Below, in pieces: positions 27,794-36,569 of a stretch of DNA of 64,000 nucleotides. The first letter of the stretch is position 1. The number at the start of each line of letters is the position of its first letter. Source of the DNA: Lachnospiraceae bacterium. Its GTDB lineage: Bacteria > Bacillota > Clostridia > Lachnospirales > Lachnospiraceae. The position numbers and the translations under genes are program-made. The DNA is taken from the NCBI GenBank assembly GCA_017460885.1, contig JAFUAB010000046.1:1-64000 (forward strand), read 5' to 3'. The notes under the pieces are model-generated. The model saw nothing but the letters and a program-made list of their open reading frames with translations, was not told the DNA's origin and ran no database searches.

Positions 27794-29107
27794 TTATCGT
27801 TCACATTTCCAGAAATAAGCGGAATAAGGAGGCAGCTCTGAACCACCGCCGAAGTCGTGGGCTTCTCCGGTGATCAGGTCTACGGCCATACCGCAGCCGG
27901 CGTCAAAGTGGGCGGTAAAAGGTGCCGCATCGGCGTTTATGGCGACGAGAACGCGATCATTGTCCGTTTTTCTCTCAAAGATGCACTGCCTGTTGGTCAG
28001 CAGCTTTGAGGTGAAGTTGCCGTAATTCAGGGCTTCGGAGTCTTTCTTTGCGGCAGCGAGTTTAGAGATAAAGTCTGTCAGTTCGTTCCATTCCGGAGCG
28101 TCAAAGGAAACTCGAAGAGCCGGATCGCCCTGTGATTTATCAGCCTTTGTGCCCCACTCGCTTCCGTAGTATACGCAGGGGATGCCCGGCATGCCGAATA
28201 CCATTGCATATATCAGGGGCAGATGCCGGGGTTCGCTGATGATGCTGGCGATCCTGCTCACATCATGATTGTCGCAAAAGCTTAAGAGATGTCTGCCTCT
28301 GGCTACCGTCCAGTCCTCGGGACCGAAAAGTCTGGCGAGGGAATGAATTATCTCAAACATATTCATTGAATTGAAAGCGGAATGAATGCCCTTGTAACAC
28401 TGATAGTTGGTTACCGAGTGGATATTCATTTCGTTCAGCATGCGGCCGTATTCGCCGTGAAGTACCTCACCGAGTATAAAAAAGTCGTTTTTGAGACCGT
28501 CGCAGTATTCACGCAGCCTGCTGCAGAAATGCGGCGGCAGACAGTAGGCTACATCAAGCCTGAGTCCGTCTATATCGAATTCATCGATCCAGCCCTTTAC
28601 GGCAGAAAAGATGTGCTGAACCACATCCTCGTTGCCGAGGTTCAGTTTGACCAGATCATAGTTGCCTTCCCAGCCCTCGTACCAGAGACCGTCGTTGTAA
28701 TTGGAGTTTCCCTCGAAGCTGATGTTGTTGAACCACCATCTGTAGGGTGAGTTCTCACGGTTTTTGAGTACATCCTGAAAAGCCCAGAATCCGCGTCCGA
28801 CATGGTTGAATACCCCGTCCAGGACTACCTTGATACCTTCGGCGTGAAGAGCATCGCAGACCTTCTTAAAATCTTCGTTCGTGCCCAGTCTGACATCGAT
28901 CTTTGTATAATCACGGGTGTTATATCCGTGTGTGTCCGACTCGAATACCGGGGAAAAATAGATGGCATTCATTCCCAGCTTCCGGATATGGGGTATCCAG
29001 TCAAGGACCTTCAGAATACGGGATTCCCGTACGCCGTCGTTTTCATACGGTGCTCCGCAGAATCCCAAAGGATATATCTGATAGAAACAGCTTTCATATG
29101 CCCACAT
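27794..29107 (-). CDS. GH13 alpha-amylase family glycosidase, intracellular
   Basis: This 437-residue enzyme has the complete GH13 motif set: DGVFNHVG (region I), DGLRLDVAYC with the nucleophile Asp (II), GEV with the acid/base Glu (III), and FCDNHDVSRI with the transition-state Asp (IV). It lacks a signal peptide and N-terminal starch-binding domains, so it probably hydrolyses imported maltodextrins. Compact GH13 enzymes of this kind (alpha-amylase, neopullulanase or maltodextrin glucosidase type) cannot be separated by motif alone. Upstream of its start (29107) there is one copy of the 29-bp repeat. Confidence 0.92.
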   Translation of the reverse strand: MWAYESCFYQIYPLGFCGAPYENDGVRESRILKVLDWIPHIRKLGMNAIYFSPVFESDTHGYNTRDYTKIDVRLGTNEDFKKVCDALHAEGIKVVLDGVFNHVGRGFWAFQDVLKNRENSPYRWWFNNISFEGNSNYNDGLWYEGWEGNYDLVKLNLGNEDVVQHIFSAVKGWIDEFDIDGLRLDVAYCLPPHFCSRLREYCDGLKNDFFILGEVLHGEYGRMLNEMNIHSVTNYQCYKGIHSAFNSMNMFEIIHSLARLFGPEDWTVARGRHLLSFCDNHDVSRIASIISEPRHLPLIYAMVFGMPGIPCVYYGSEWGTKADKSQGDPALRVSFDAPEWNELTDFISKLAAAKKDSEALNYGNFTSKLLTNRQCIFERKTDNDRVLVAINADAAPFTAHFDAGCGMAVDLITGEAHDFGGGSELPPYSAYFWKCER

Positions 29108-29160
29108 GTTTTGTCCTCCTGTTTATGTTTTGATTTTGTGTGTCGCCTGGTGTCGCCTGG

Positions 29161-29189
29161 TGTGTCAACAGAACCGTCCCGGCGACACA
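29161..29189. repeat. 29-bp AGAACCGTCCC element, single copy
   Basis: The unit has left arm TGTGTC, core AACAGAACCGTCCCGGC and right arm GACACA. Here the stem is extended outward (TCGCCTGG before, GGCGA after), and TGTCGCCTGG is duplicated directly upstream at 29141-29160. It lies between the lipoprotein stop (29195) and the GH13 start (29107). Confidence 0.8.
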
Positions 29190-29194
29190 GGCGA

Positions 29195-29806
29195 TCATAA
29201 CTCCGTGTTGTAATCGAGATAGTCGCCTTCAACATCGGTGACGATATCATCTTCTATGGTAAAAATGATGTATCTGAACATCACACTGTGCTCCGCGAGA
29301 TATTCCGGAGAGGTCAGGCGGTCGGATAATCCATCTGCCGTTGCTCCCGTTTCCGCCATTAGCTCCTCCACGGATTTCGGCTCATTATCTATATAGAAGG
29401 CCGAGATCATGTATTTCCCGGTATGTGGGATATATTCCTGATCAGCGGATCCGTCATCCGCCACCCCGGTCCTGTTTTCATCCGTCCCGGCCTCATTCGT
29501 CCTGTTTTCGTCCGTTACAGACTCACCCTCAGCCTCCCTATCTTCGACAGGTTTATCCGGCGTATAGGGTATCAGTCCGTCATCGGTGACCTTCTGGATA
29601 TGATAACCACCGTAGGCCAGAGCCCATTCATCATAGGTGGCTCCGATCCCGATCCCGGATCCGGAAGTATTTTCAAAGTCGACCGACAGAGTATGAGTAT
29701 CGGGTGTTATTTCTTCGGCACAGCCTGTCAGAAGACATGCCGTTACACCCAGCAAAACGGGGAAATATGCGAGTCGACGGACTCCGGTGGTAAATACGGA
29801 TTTCAT
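29195..29806 (-). CDS. Unknown small lipoprotein
   Basis: The start is taken at 29806, giving MKSVFTTGVRRLAYFPVLLG and a lipobox LLTGC at about residue 29, so this is an exported lipoprotein of about 203 residues. Two near-repeats DENRTNEAGT and DENRTGVADD form an acidic linker in the middle. The outer parts (TLSVDFENTSGSGIGIGATY, TGKYMISAFYID) look beta-rich. No family is recognised. The longer frame from 29833 would start inside the promoter and is unlikely. The transcript appears to have almost no leader. Confidence 0.65.
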   Translation of the reverse strand: MKSVFTTGVRRLAYFPVLLGVTACLLTGCAEEITPDTHTLSVDFENTSGSGIGIGATYDEWALAYGGYHIQKVTDDGLIPYTPDKPVEDREAEGESVTDENRTNEAGTDENRTGVADDGSADQEYIPHTGKYMISAFYIDNEPKSVEELMAETGATADGLSDRLTSPEYLAEHSVMFRYIIFTIEDDIVTDVEGDYLDYNTEL

Positions 29807-29813
29807 AGCAAAT

Positions 29814-29841
29814 ATCATACCATACGGGTTCACGGTGTCAA
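29814..29841 (-). promoter_or_regulatory. Promoter of the lipoprotein gene, near-leaderless
   Basis: On the minus strand TTGACA (29841-29836) and TATGAT (29819-29814) have a 16-bp spacer. The -10 ends seven bases before the ATG at 29806, so transcription would start at or next to the initiation codon. Confidence 0.6.
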
Positions 29842-29908
29842 AGTGGAGAAAATGACAGAAAAATGTGATACAATAATAAATATTTTATCAATCTTTTCGG
29901 AGGCGATC

Positions 29909-31882
29909 ATGGCAGCTAAATCCAAATCATCCGTTATACCCACTACCATAGAGGAGGTAGAACTCAAAGGAGAGGGAGGCTTAAGACGGGCATTCCTTTT
30001 CAGGACCATCACATCAATACTGCTGATGGGCATCGTATTTCTGATAGCGAGCCTGACGCTTTTTAACAGAGCGCTGCAAAGAGAGATCAGCCGGGAGCTT
30101 GCGGAAGTGGGGGATATGGTCATTACATATTATGATGAGCTGTATCCAGGCGAGTATAATCTGGTGGTGGATGAGGATGATGTTCCCGTTTATCTCAATA
30201 AGGGTGAGACACGGATCTCCGAAAACATGGATTTTGTCGAAAAGCTGGCCAGGGACACTTCCACCGAGATCACGATATTCTTCTATAATACCAGGATGAT
30301 GAGTACGATCCGCGACTCCGTTAACAAGCCCATTACCAACACGATCGCCAACAACAAGATCACCAAAGAGGTGCTCATCGACGGAAGGGAGAGCTTTTTT
30401 GACGATGTGGAGATCAACAAGATCAGATACTGCGCATCATACGTACCGGTCTCGGCCGATGACGGAACGGTCATCGGAATGGTTGGAGTTGCAAGACCTT
30501 ACAGCGAGACCTTCGTATTTGCCCACAGACTTGCCTATGCGTATGCCGCCATTATCCTGGCGATCGGCATACTGGCCGCAGTCTGGATGGTTGCCTATAC
30601 ATCTAAGCTTGTTCAGCATCTTGATAAGCTTAAGGATTTCCTCGGACGTATCGCAGGGGGATATCTGGATGATGAACTTGATCAGGCTGTCCTCAACCGT
30701 GAGGACGAGGTCGGGGATATGGGACGATGCGCGCTTTTCGTCAGAGGCTCGCTCAAGAAGCTGGTTGAAAAGGATCCTCTTACCAATCTGAACAACCGAA
30801 GGAGCGGTCAGATCAAGATGGACCAGGTGCGCAAAAAGGCCGCAAAATACGGAACCAAATACTCGGTGGCCATCGGAGACATCGACTTTTTCAAGAAGGT
30901 CAACGATACATACGGACATGATGCCGGTGATGCGGTGCTCCGTGAGGTCGCAAGGATCCTGATGGATAAGATGGCCGGCAAAGGAACTGTTATACGCTGG
31001 GGTGGCGAGGAATTTCTTTTTATATTTGAAGAATGCGATATGGAGACCGCGAGGGACCATCTCTGGGATATCCTGCAGACGATCAGGGCTACCCAGGTTG
31101 ACTATGACGGACAGATCATTAAATTTACCATGAGCTACGGTGTGGTCAGGGGCAATCCGGCGCGAAGCTCCGATGAGGATATAATGGCGGCCGATGAATT
31201 GCTGTATTATGCCAAAGAGCATGGCAGAAACCGTGTGGTCTCATCTAAGGATGAAAGCGACACCGAGCCTTCCGTAAGGTCTGATGGTTCTTCGATAACA
31301 TCCGCTATCAAACCTGAAAGGGAGCTAAGCGCCATGGAAATGATGGATGAGATCGTGGAAGCGGAAAAGGAAATGAATATGGAGCATTGGGATATATACG
31401 ACAGAAATAAGCAGGTGACCGGCAGAACCATGCTTAAGAACGATTTTACGATGGAAGCCGGTGAATACCATCTGACTGTACTCGGGGCTATAATGAAGCC
31501 TGCGGGTGAATTCCTGATCACCAGACGTGTCATGAGCAAATCGTGGGCTCCGGGCAGCTGGGAGATCTCCGGAGGCGCCGTTCAGGCGGGAGAAACCTCG
31601 TATCAGGCTATCGTGCGTGAGGTGAAGGAAGAGACCGGACTGGATGTGCGTGATGCGGACGGCGGATACATGTTTACCTATCGCCGGGAAAATCCCGAGG
31701 AGGGTGACAATTACTTTGTGGATGTATACAGATTTACCGTTGATTTTGATGACGGGGACATTAATCTCCAGTCGGAAGAGGTCGACGGGTATATGCTGGC
31801 AAAACCCGAGGATATCGAGGAACTCGGCAGGGACGGACTTTTCCTGCATTACAACAGTATAAAAGAGGTGTTCGGTCTGTGA
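29909..31882 (+). CDS. Membrane GGDEF diguanylate cyclase fused to a Nudix hydrolase
   Basis: The start is ATG 29909 behind CGGAGG; upstream codons overlap the divergent promoter region. The 657-residue protein has a membrane helix (about 28-52), an extracellular Cache-like sensor (about 55-200), a second helix (about 205-226) and a HAMP-like region. The GGDEF domain follows with DPLTNLNNRR, IGDIDFFKKVNDTYG and GGEEF at 365; no RxxD I-site precedes it. An acidic linker follows, then a Nudix domain (about 515-650) with the box GGAVQAGETSYQAIVREVKE beginning near residue 554. The Nudix part resembles the IPP-isomerase-like MutT group. The GGDEF looks active; the Nudix substrate is unknown. Confidence 0.9.
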   Translation: MAAKSKSSVIPTTIEEVELKGEGGLRRAFLFRTITSILLMGIVFLIASLTLFNRALQREISRELAEVGDMVITYYDELYPGEYNLVVDEDDVPVYLNKGETRISENMDFVEKLARDTSTEITIFFYNTRMMSTIRDSVNKPITNTIANNKITKEVLIDGRESFFDDVEINKIRYCASYVPVSADDGTVIGMVGVARPYSETFVFAHRLAYAYAAIILAIGILAAVWMVAYTSKLVQHLDKLKDFLGRIAGGYLDDELDQAVLNREDEVGDMGRCALFVRGSLKKLVEKDPLTNLNNRRSGQIKMDQVRKKAAKYGTKYSVAIGDIDFFKKVNDTYGHDAGDAVLREVARILMDKMAGKGTVIRWGGEEFLFIFEECDMETARDHLWDILQTIRATQVDYDGQIIKFTMSYGVVRGNPARSSDEDIMAADELLYYAKEHGRNRVVSSKDESDTEPSVRSDGSSITSAIKPERELSAMEMMDEIVEAEKEMNMEHWDIYDRNKQVTGRTMLKNDFTMEAGEYHLTVLGAIMKPAGEFLITRRVMSKSWAPGSWEISGGAVQAGETSYQAIVREVKEETGLDVRDADGGYMFTYRRENPEEGDNYFVDVYRFTVDFDDGDINLQSEEVDGYMLAKPEDIEELGRDGLFLHYNSIKEVFGL

Positions 31883-31916
31883 TCGCATACAGATTCCTAC
31901 GGGAGCGGTTCGTATA

Positions 31917-32948
31917 GTGAGTGAATACGGGTTTTATAAGAAAAAAAAGACGGATCCGCAGGCTGTGCTCAGGGTTCTTAACCGGACCATAGAGGAATCC
32001 GACTTCAAAAGGATCCATCTGCTCTGCGGTGAGGAGGATTATCTGCGTCTTCAGTTCAGAGACAAGCTGACATCCGCTATGGGCGGTGTCCCGGGGTCAT
32101 TGGCGTATAACCGATTCACGGGCAGGGATATTTCGGCGGCAGAGATCATCGACCTGGCCGAAACACTTCCTTTTATGGCCGAGAGAAGGGTGATCCTGAT
32201 CGAGGAGAGCGGATGGTACAAGGACGGCAACGATGAGATGGCGGATTATATCTCCTCCGGTATCTGCGAGAGTACCTGTATCGTTTTTTGCGAAAAAAGC
32301 GTGGATAAAATGCGGTCCATGTACAAGAGAACCGAAAAGGCCGGGATGGTATCCGAGTTTATCCGTATGGATGAAAACACCCTTGTCAGCTGGATCGGAA
32401 GCCTGATGAGAGAGCAGAAGCTAGTCATTTCGTCGGCCGATGCTTCATATATGGTAGAGCTTGTCGGAGACGATATGATGGCTCTTTCCGCCGAGATCAG
32501 TAAGCTATCGGCTTATTGTATGGATCGCGGCAGGGTCACACGTGAGGATATAGATATCATATGCTCGCGCAGGGTGGAGGACCGCATCTTTGAGATGTGC
32601 GAGGAGGTCGCGATGGGCCGCAAAACCCCTGCGATGCGTAAGTACTACGATCTGCTGGCGCTGAGGATCGATCAGATCAGGATACTGGCCATGGTGACCA
32701 GACATTTCAACACCCTTATGAAGATCAAGGAACTGGATAAATACAGACGAAGCGACAAGCTGATCGCAGAATCCGTGGGGCATCCGGAGTGGTCATTAAA
32801 AAAATACAGAGCGCAGAATACCAGGTACAGCTTCGAAGAACTGGTAAGGATCGTGGAAATGTGTGCTGAGACCGATTATGGGATCAAGAGCGGCAGAATA
32901 GACAAGGAGGTCGCTGTTGAGACCATGATGGTCAGGCTACTGGGGTAA
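31917..32948 (+). CDS. holA: DNA polymerase III subunit delta
   Basis: HolA is the clamp-loader wrench that opens the beta sliding clamp. The 343-residue protein has the Gram-positive HolA pattern: IHLLCGEEDYLRLQFRDKL near the start, LAETLPFMAERRVILIEESG in the degenerate AAA fold, and a C-terminal collar region (RIDQIRILAMVTRHFNTLMK, SVGHPEWSLKKY). Initiation is at GTG 31917 after a GGGAG site with long spacing. It follows the GGDEF-Nudix gene by 34 bases on the same strand. Confidence 0.88.
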   Translation: MSEYGFYKKKKTDPQAVLRVLNRTIEESDFKRIHLLCGEEDYLRLQFRDKLTSAMGGVPGSLAYNRFTGRDISAAEIIDLAETLPFMAERRVILIEESGWYKDGNDEMADYISSGICESTCIVFCEKSVDKMRSMYKRTEKAGMVSEFIRMDENTLVSWIGSLMREQKLVISSADASYMVELVGDDMMALSAEISKLSAYCMDRGRVTREDIDIICSRRVEDRIFEMCEEVAMGRKTPAMRKYYDLLALRIDQIRILAMVTRHFNTLMKIKELDKYRRSDKLIAESVGHPEWSLKKYRAQNTRYSFEELVRIVEMCAETDYGIKSGRIDKEVAVETMMVRLLG

Positions 32949-32958
32949 CCGCGGATAG

Positions 32959-32995
32959 GCCGGTATTTCACCGACAGGAATAACACCGGCTTTTT
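32959..32995. terminator. Candidate terminator between convergent holA and glf
   Basis: GCCGGT (32959-32964) pairs with ACCGGC (32985-32990), with additional ATT/AAT pairing inside, and TTTTT follows on the plus strand. The loop is long, so strength is uncertain. Confidence 0.45.
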
Positions 32996-33004
32996 AATGC
33001 CGGA

Positions 33005-34168
33005 TCAGGACTCGCGGGTCAGACTGTCGGTCAGTTCCAGGGCTCTTGCCACCGCGGTATCCATATCGTAATACTTATATTCACCGAGCCGGCCTCCGAT
33101 AAAGGATCTTTCTTCACGGCCGGCGAGCTCCCTGTATCTGTTATAAAGCGCCATATTGCGTTCGTCGCCTATAGGATAATAGGATTCGACGCCGGGCTTC
33201 CATTCCAGACTGTATTCTCTGGAGATAAGGGTGACCGGGATGCTCTGGCCAGATGCGTCGAGCCCGAATTCGAACCATTTGTGCTCGACGATACGGGTGT
33301 AGGGCGTATCGGCATCCGTATAATTGATCACGGCATTCCCCTGGTAGTTTTCCTTTTCGATCAGTTCCTCCTCGAATCTGAGGGAACGATATTCAAGATA
33401 ACCCAGTTTATAGTAATAAAAGGCGTCGATGGGACCGGTGTAGATTATCCTTTTGGCCTGCTTTTCCAATGCGATCCTTACCGGTGGATCCAGATAGTCG
33501 ACCCCTGTCCTGACCTCTATACCATCCAGCATACGCTCTGTCATCCGGGTATAGCCTCCGATGGGTATCCCCTGGTAAAGCGCGTTGAAATAGTTGTTGT
33601 CATAGGTAAGCCTGACGGGCAGCCTGCGTATTATGGAACTCGGCAGATCGGAGCAACGCCTGCCCCACTGCTTCTCGGTATAGCCCTTGATCAGGCGTTC
33701 GTAGATATCGGTTCCGACCAGGGATATTGCCTGTTCTTCAAGATTGGAGGGAACGAATTCCTCCGGAGCTATACCCATTTCGGATGCCCTGGATTCAATA
33801 TAGCTCTGACGCTGTCCGGCGATCCTTGCCTCAGCCTCGTCGGGCGTGATGACGCCCCACATCCGGTTGAAGGTATACATGTTAAAGGGCAGGGAGTAGA
33901 GCTCCCCTTTGTAATTGGCTACCGGAGAATTGGTATAGCGGTTGAAATCGGCAAATTGGTTTACATAATCCCAAACCCTCCTGTCATTTGTATGGAAGAT
34001 GTGGGCACCGTATTTGTGTACGTGTATCCCTTCGATGCATTCGGTATAGATGTTGCCCCCGATATGGTCTTTTTTCTCTACAACGAGCACACGGTACCCT
34101 CTTTTATGAAGTTCATGCGCACACACGGCACCGTAGATGCCTGCGCCCACTATCAGATAATCGTACAT
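33005..34168 (-). CDS. glf: UDP-galactopyranose mutase
   Basis: Glf converts UDP-galactopyranose to UDP-galactofuranose, the precursor of galactofuranose in surface polysaccharide. The 387-residue flavoprotein opens with the FAD motif YLIVGAGIYGAVCAHEL, then VVEKKDHIGGNIYTE and the GUM-specific KYGAHIFHTNDRRVWDYVNQ. Later EKQWGRRCSDLP and the C-terminal RLGEYKYYDMDTAVARAL flavin contact are present. The ribosome site AAGGGG precedes ATG 34168. No other polysaccharide genes adjoin it. Confidence 0.96.
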   Translation of the reverse strand: MYDYLIVGAGIYGAVCAHELHKRGYRVLVVEKKDHIGGNIYTECIEGIHVHKYGAHIFHTNDRRVWDYVNQFADFNRYTNSPVANYKGELYSLPFNMYTFNRMWGVITPDEAEARIAGQRQSYIESRASEMGIAPEEFVPSNLEEQAISLVGTDIYERLIKGYTEKQWGRRCSDLPSSIIRRLPVRLTYDNNYFNALYQGIPIGGYTRMTERMLDGIEVRTGVDYLDPPVRIALEKQAKRIIYTGPIDAFYYYKLGYLEYRSLRFEEELIEKENYQGNAVINYTDADTPYTRIVEHKWFEFGLDASGQSIPVTLISREYSLEWKPGVESYYPIGDERNMALYNRYRELAGREERSFIGGRLGEYKYYDMDTAVARALELTDSLTRES

Positions 34169-34253
34169 TTGAATCCCCTTGAAATCCTGTTAACATTACC
34201 GTGATATCAGTATATCAAAAAATGTGGTAGATAATCATATTTTATTGTAGAAT

Positions 34254-34284
34254 TATAGTCAACGAATTTAGTAATTGCCGTATG
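34254..34284. repeat. Left half of the TATAGTCAACGAAT element
   Basis: These 31 bases appear identical to the first 31 bases of the element at 57481-57582; no right terminus is found nearby. It lies 78 bases before the proposed start of the galactanase gene. Confidence 0.75.
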
Positions 34285-34309
34285 CATTCCTGTATTTCGG
34301 AACATATCC

Positions 34310-34329
34310 TGATCTCATCAATGAGATCA
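34310..34329. promoter_or_regulatory. Perfect inverted repeat upstream of the galactanase gene
   Basis: TGATCTCAT, CA, ATGAGATCA is a 9-bp perfect inverted repeat with a two-base centre, about 35 bases before the proposed translation start. It could be a regulator operator for the galactan locus or a mRNA hairpin; the regulator is not in the window. Confidence 0.4.
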
Positions 34330-34361
34330 GACCGGAACCGGCCGGATCGGGAGTAGGAGAT

Positions 34362-36491
34362 TTGATAAGACACACATACAAAACAAAAATAATAACATAC
34401 GTTACAACCGCACTTTTATGCATATCTCTTGCATCGGGATGCGGAACGTCGGGACAGATATCCGACGGAGAAGGAGGCGCTGAGATGCAATCCGAGGAGA
34501 TTCGGGAGACTGAGTCTGCAGGCATAGAGCAGACATATTTTCCCGAGCTTCCGACCGAAAAGGCGAATGACGGGATATATGTTACAGCCATCGATGGGAT
34601 AGCTGACGACTTCATCAGGGGCATGGACATATCAAGTCTGCCCGTGGAGGAAGCCAGCGGTGTGAAGTATTATCAGAGAGCTTCAAAAGGCGGGGATGAT
34701 GCTGGAACGGAGCAGGATCTGTTGAAGATCCTTGCGGATGCCGGAATCAACTGCATCCGCGTGAGAGTATGGAACGATCCGTTTGACGCCGAAGGCAACG
34801 GTTACGGCGGCGGAAACTGTACTGCCGATACCGCGGCCGAGCTCGGCAGGAGGGCGGCGGCTTACGGAATGGATCTGTGCGTTGACTTCCATTATTCCGA
34901 TTTCTGGGCGGATCCGAATAAGCAGATGCGGCCCAAGGCCTGGAACAATATGCGTGTCAATGATCAGAAGCAGGCGCTGTATGACTATACCTGCGAAAGC
35001 CTGCGAACCATTCTGGATGCGGGTGCCCGCGTCACGATGGTTCAGATCGGAAATGAGATAAACTACGGGCTTTCCGGCAGGACAGCCTTTAAGGACATCG
35101 CGGAGCTGCTGAAGTACGGCTCACAGGCAGTCAGAGATATCTCGTCCGAATACGGACGGGATATGGCCGTGACGGTGCACTATACCGGTATCGACGACAG
35201 CGACGGCATATACAGGATCGCCGACAGGCTCGACGAATATGAGATAGATTATGATGTTTTCGGTGTTTCCTATTATCCCTACTGGCACGGCGGGATGGAC
35301 AATCTGACTGCGGTATTAAAAAAGATAAGCGCGGATCACAATGTAAAAACATGCGTTATGGAAACCTCCTATATGTATACCGCAGATGACGGTGACGGCT
35401 CGGGAAACTCTGTGTCCGATGGAAATGCCGTGGAAGGCTACCCTGTCAGCGTACAGGGACAGGCATCATGCGTGCGCGATGTATGCGCGGCTGCAAGCGA
35501 GGCCGGTGCAATGGGCGTCTTTTACTGGGAGGGAGGCTGGATACCGGTCAATCCCGGATCAGGTACGAGAGAGCAGGACTGGGAAAAATACGGTTCGGGC
35601 TGGGCATCCAGCTACGCTGCCGAATACGACCCTGATGACGCCGGGAAATATTACGGAGGATGTTCGTGGGAGAATCAGGCGTTCTTTGATTTTGAAGGAC
35701 ATGAACTGCCTTCACTCAGTGTATTTAAGTACCTGAAGTACGGTGCGGCAGGCTTTTCCAATGAGGTTTTGCAGCTGGAGAGCGTGGAGATAGACATGAT
35801 GCCAGGAGACGAGCTTAAGCTTCCCGGGACCGTATCTGCCATCTGGACGGATCCCGACTGTACGGATAAGCTGACGGTTAAATGGGATGAGGACATAATC
35901 GGTTCCTTTGATACGGATAAGACAGGGAGCTATACTGTCCCCGGAAGGATCGAGCTTGCCGGAACCGGAGCCTCGGGAGATCTCAAATTTAATGAAGACG
36001 GTACATTGGCAGTGGAGGCTAAGGTTAACATCGCCAATAAGAACCTCGTGGCCGATCCGTCCTTTGAAGAGGAGGATCACAGCTGCTGGAAGGTTGAAAG
36101 CCTTGCCGGTACGGATCCCACCGATTATCAGAACAAATCCTCCGATGCCCACAGCGGTAGTTTCGCGTTCCATTTCTGGGATAAATCCGCTATGGAGTTT
36201 ACCCTGGAGCAGACGGTAAAGGTTGAAAAAGCCGGCAAATACAGACTGGATGCGTTTATGCAGGGCGGTGATTTCAGTGATGATTCCGAAATTTACATCT
36301 ATGCAGTAAACGCGGCGGGAAAGGAATACAGATCAGATCCGGTCATTCCTGACGGCTGGGTCAACTGGAAGAATCCCGAGATCACCGGATTAGAGCTGGC
36401 TGACGGGGAATCCGTTAAGATCGGGGCATATGTCAGATGTAATCCCGAAAGCTGGGCTACATTTGATGATTTCTCTCTGAAAATGGAGTGA
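34362..36491 (+). CDS. Lipoprotein GH53 endo-beta-1,4-galactanase with C-terminal binding modules
   Basis: The enzyme cuts beta-1,4-galactan of pectic arabinogalactan. The signal peptide TTALLCISLASGC ends in a lipobox, so it is anchored outside the cell. The GH53 barrel runs from FIRGMDISSL through NCIRVRVWNDPF, CVDFHYSDFWADPNKQ, QIGNEIN (acid/base Glu) and TCVMETSYM (nucleophile Glu). A bacterial Ig-like domain follows (about 490-590), then a jelly-roll domain (NLVADPSFEEE to the end) resembling galactan-binding CBM61. The start is uncertain: TTG 34362 precedes the signal peptide directly, while ATG 34275 lies within a repeat half. No transporter or regulator for galactan adjoins it. Confidence 0.88.
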   Translation: MIRHTYKTKIITYVTTALLCISLASGCGTSGQISDGEGGAEMQSEEIRETESAGIEQTYFPELPTEKANDGIYVTAIDGIADDFIRGMDISSLPVEEASGVKYYQRASKGGDDAGTEQDLLKILADAGINCIRVRVWNDPFDAEGNGYGGGNCTADTAAELGRRAAAYGMDLCVDFHYSDFWADPNKQMRPKAWNNMRVNDQKQALYDYTCESLRTILDAGARVTMVQIGNEINYGLSGRTAFKDIAELLKYGSQAVRDISSEYGRDMAVTVHYTGIDDSDGIYRIADRLDEYEIDYDVFGVSYYPYWHGGMDNLTAVLKKISADHNVKTCVMETSYMYTADDGDGSGNSVSDGNAVEGYPVSVQGQASCVRDVCAAASEAGAMGVFYWEGGWIPVNPGSGTREQDWEKYGSGWASSYAAEYDPDDAGKYYGGCSWENQAFFDFEGHELPSLSVFKYLKYGAAGFSNEVLQLESVEIDMMPGDELKLPGTVSAIWTDPDCTDKLTVKWDEDIIGSFDTDKTGSYTVPGRIELAGTGASGDLKFNEDGTLAVEAKVNIANKNLVADPSFEEEDHSCWKVESLAGTDPTDYQNKSSDAHSGSFAFHFWDKSAMEFTLEQTVKVEKAGKYRLDAFMQGGDFSDDSEIYIYAVNAAGKEYRSDPVIPDGWVNWKNPEITGLELADGESVKIGAYVRCNPESWATFDDFSLKME

Positions 36492-36492
36492 A

Positions 36493-36521
36493 TTGACAAA
36501 AACCTACAAATCCCGTATGAT
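36493..36521 (+). promoter_or_regulatory. Strong promoter for the ECF-metF-metH operon
   Basis: TTGACA (36493-36498) and TATGAT (36516-36521) have an ideal 17-bp spacer. A leader of about 42 bases contains AAGGAGGG before ATG 36570. No SAM or cobalamin riboswitch fits in this short leader. Confidence 0.75.
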
Positions 36522-36569
36522 ATAAGGAGTATTTGAGCGGGAAATGATATAAAAGTAAGGAGGGTTAAA

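Noticed and set aside
33281-34204. 307-codon plus-strand ORF opposite glf
   Set aside because: glf has all flavoprotein motifs on the minus strand; the opposite frame is open by codon bias only.
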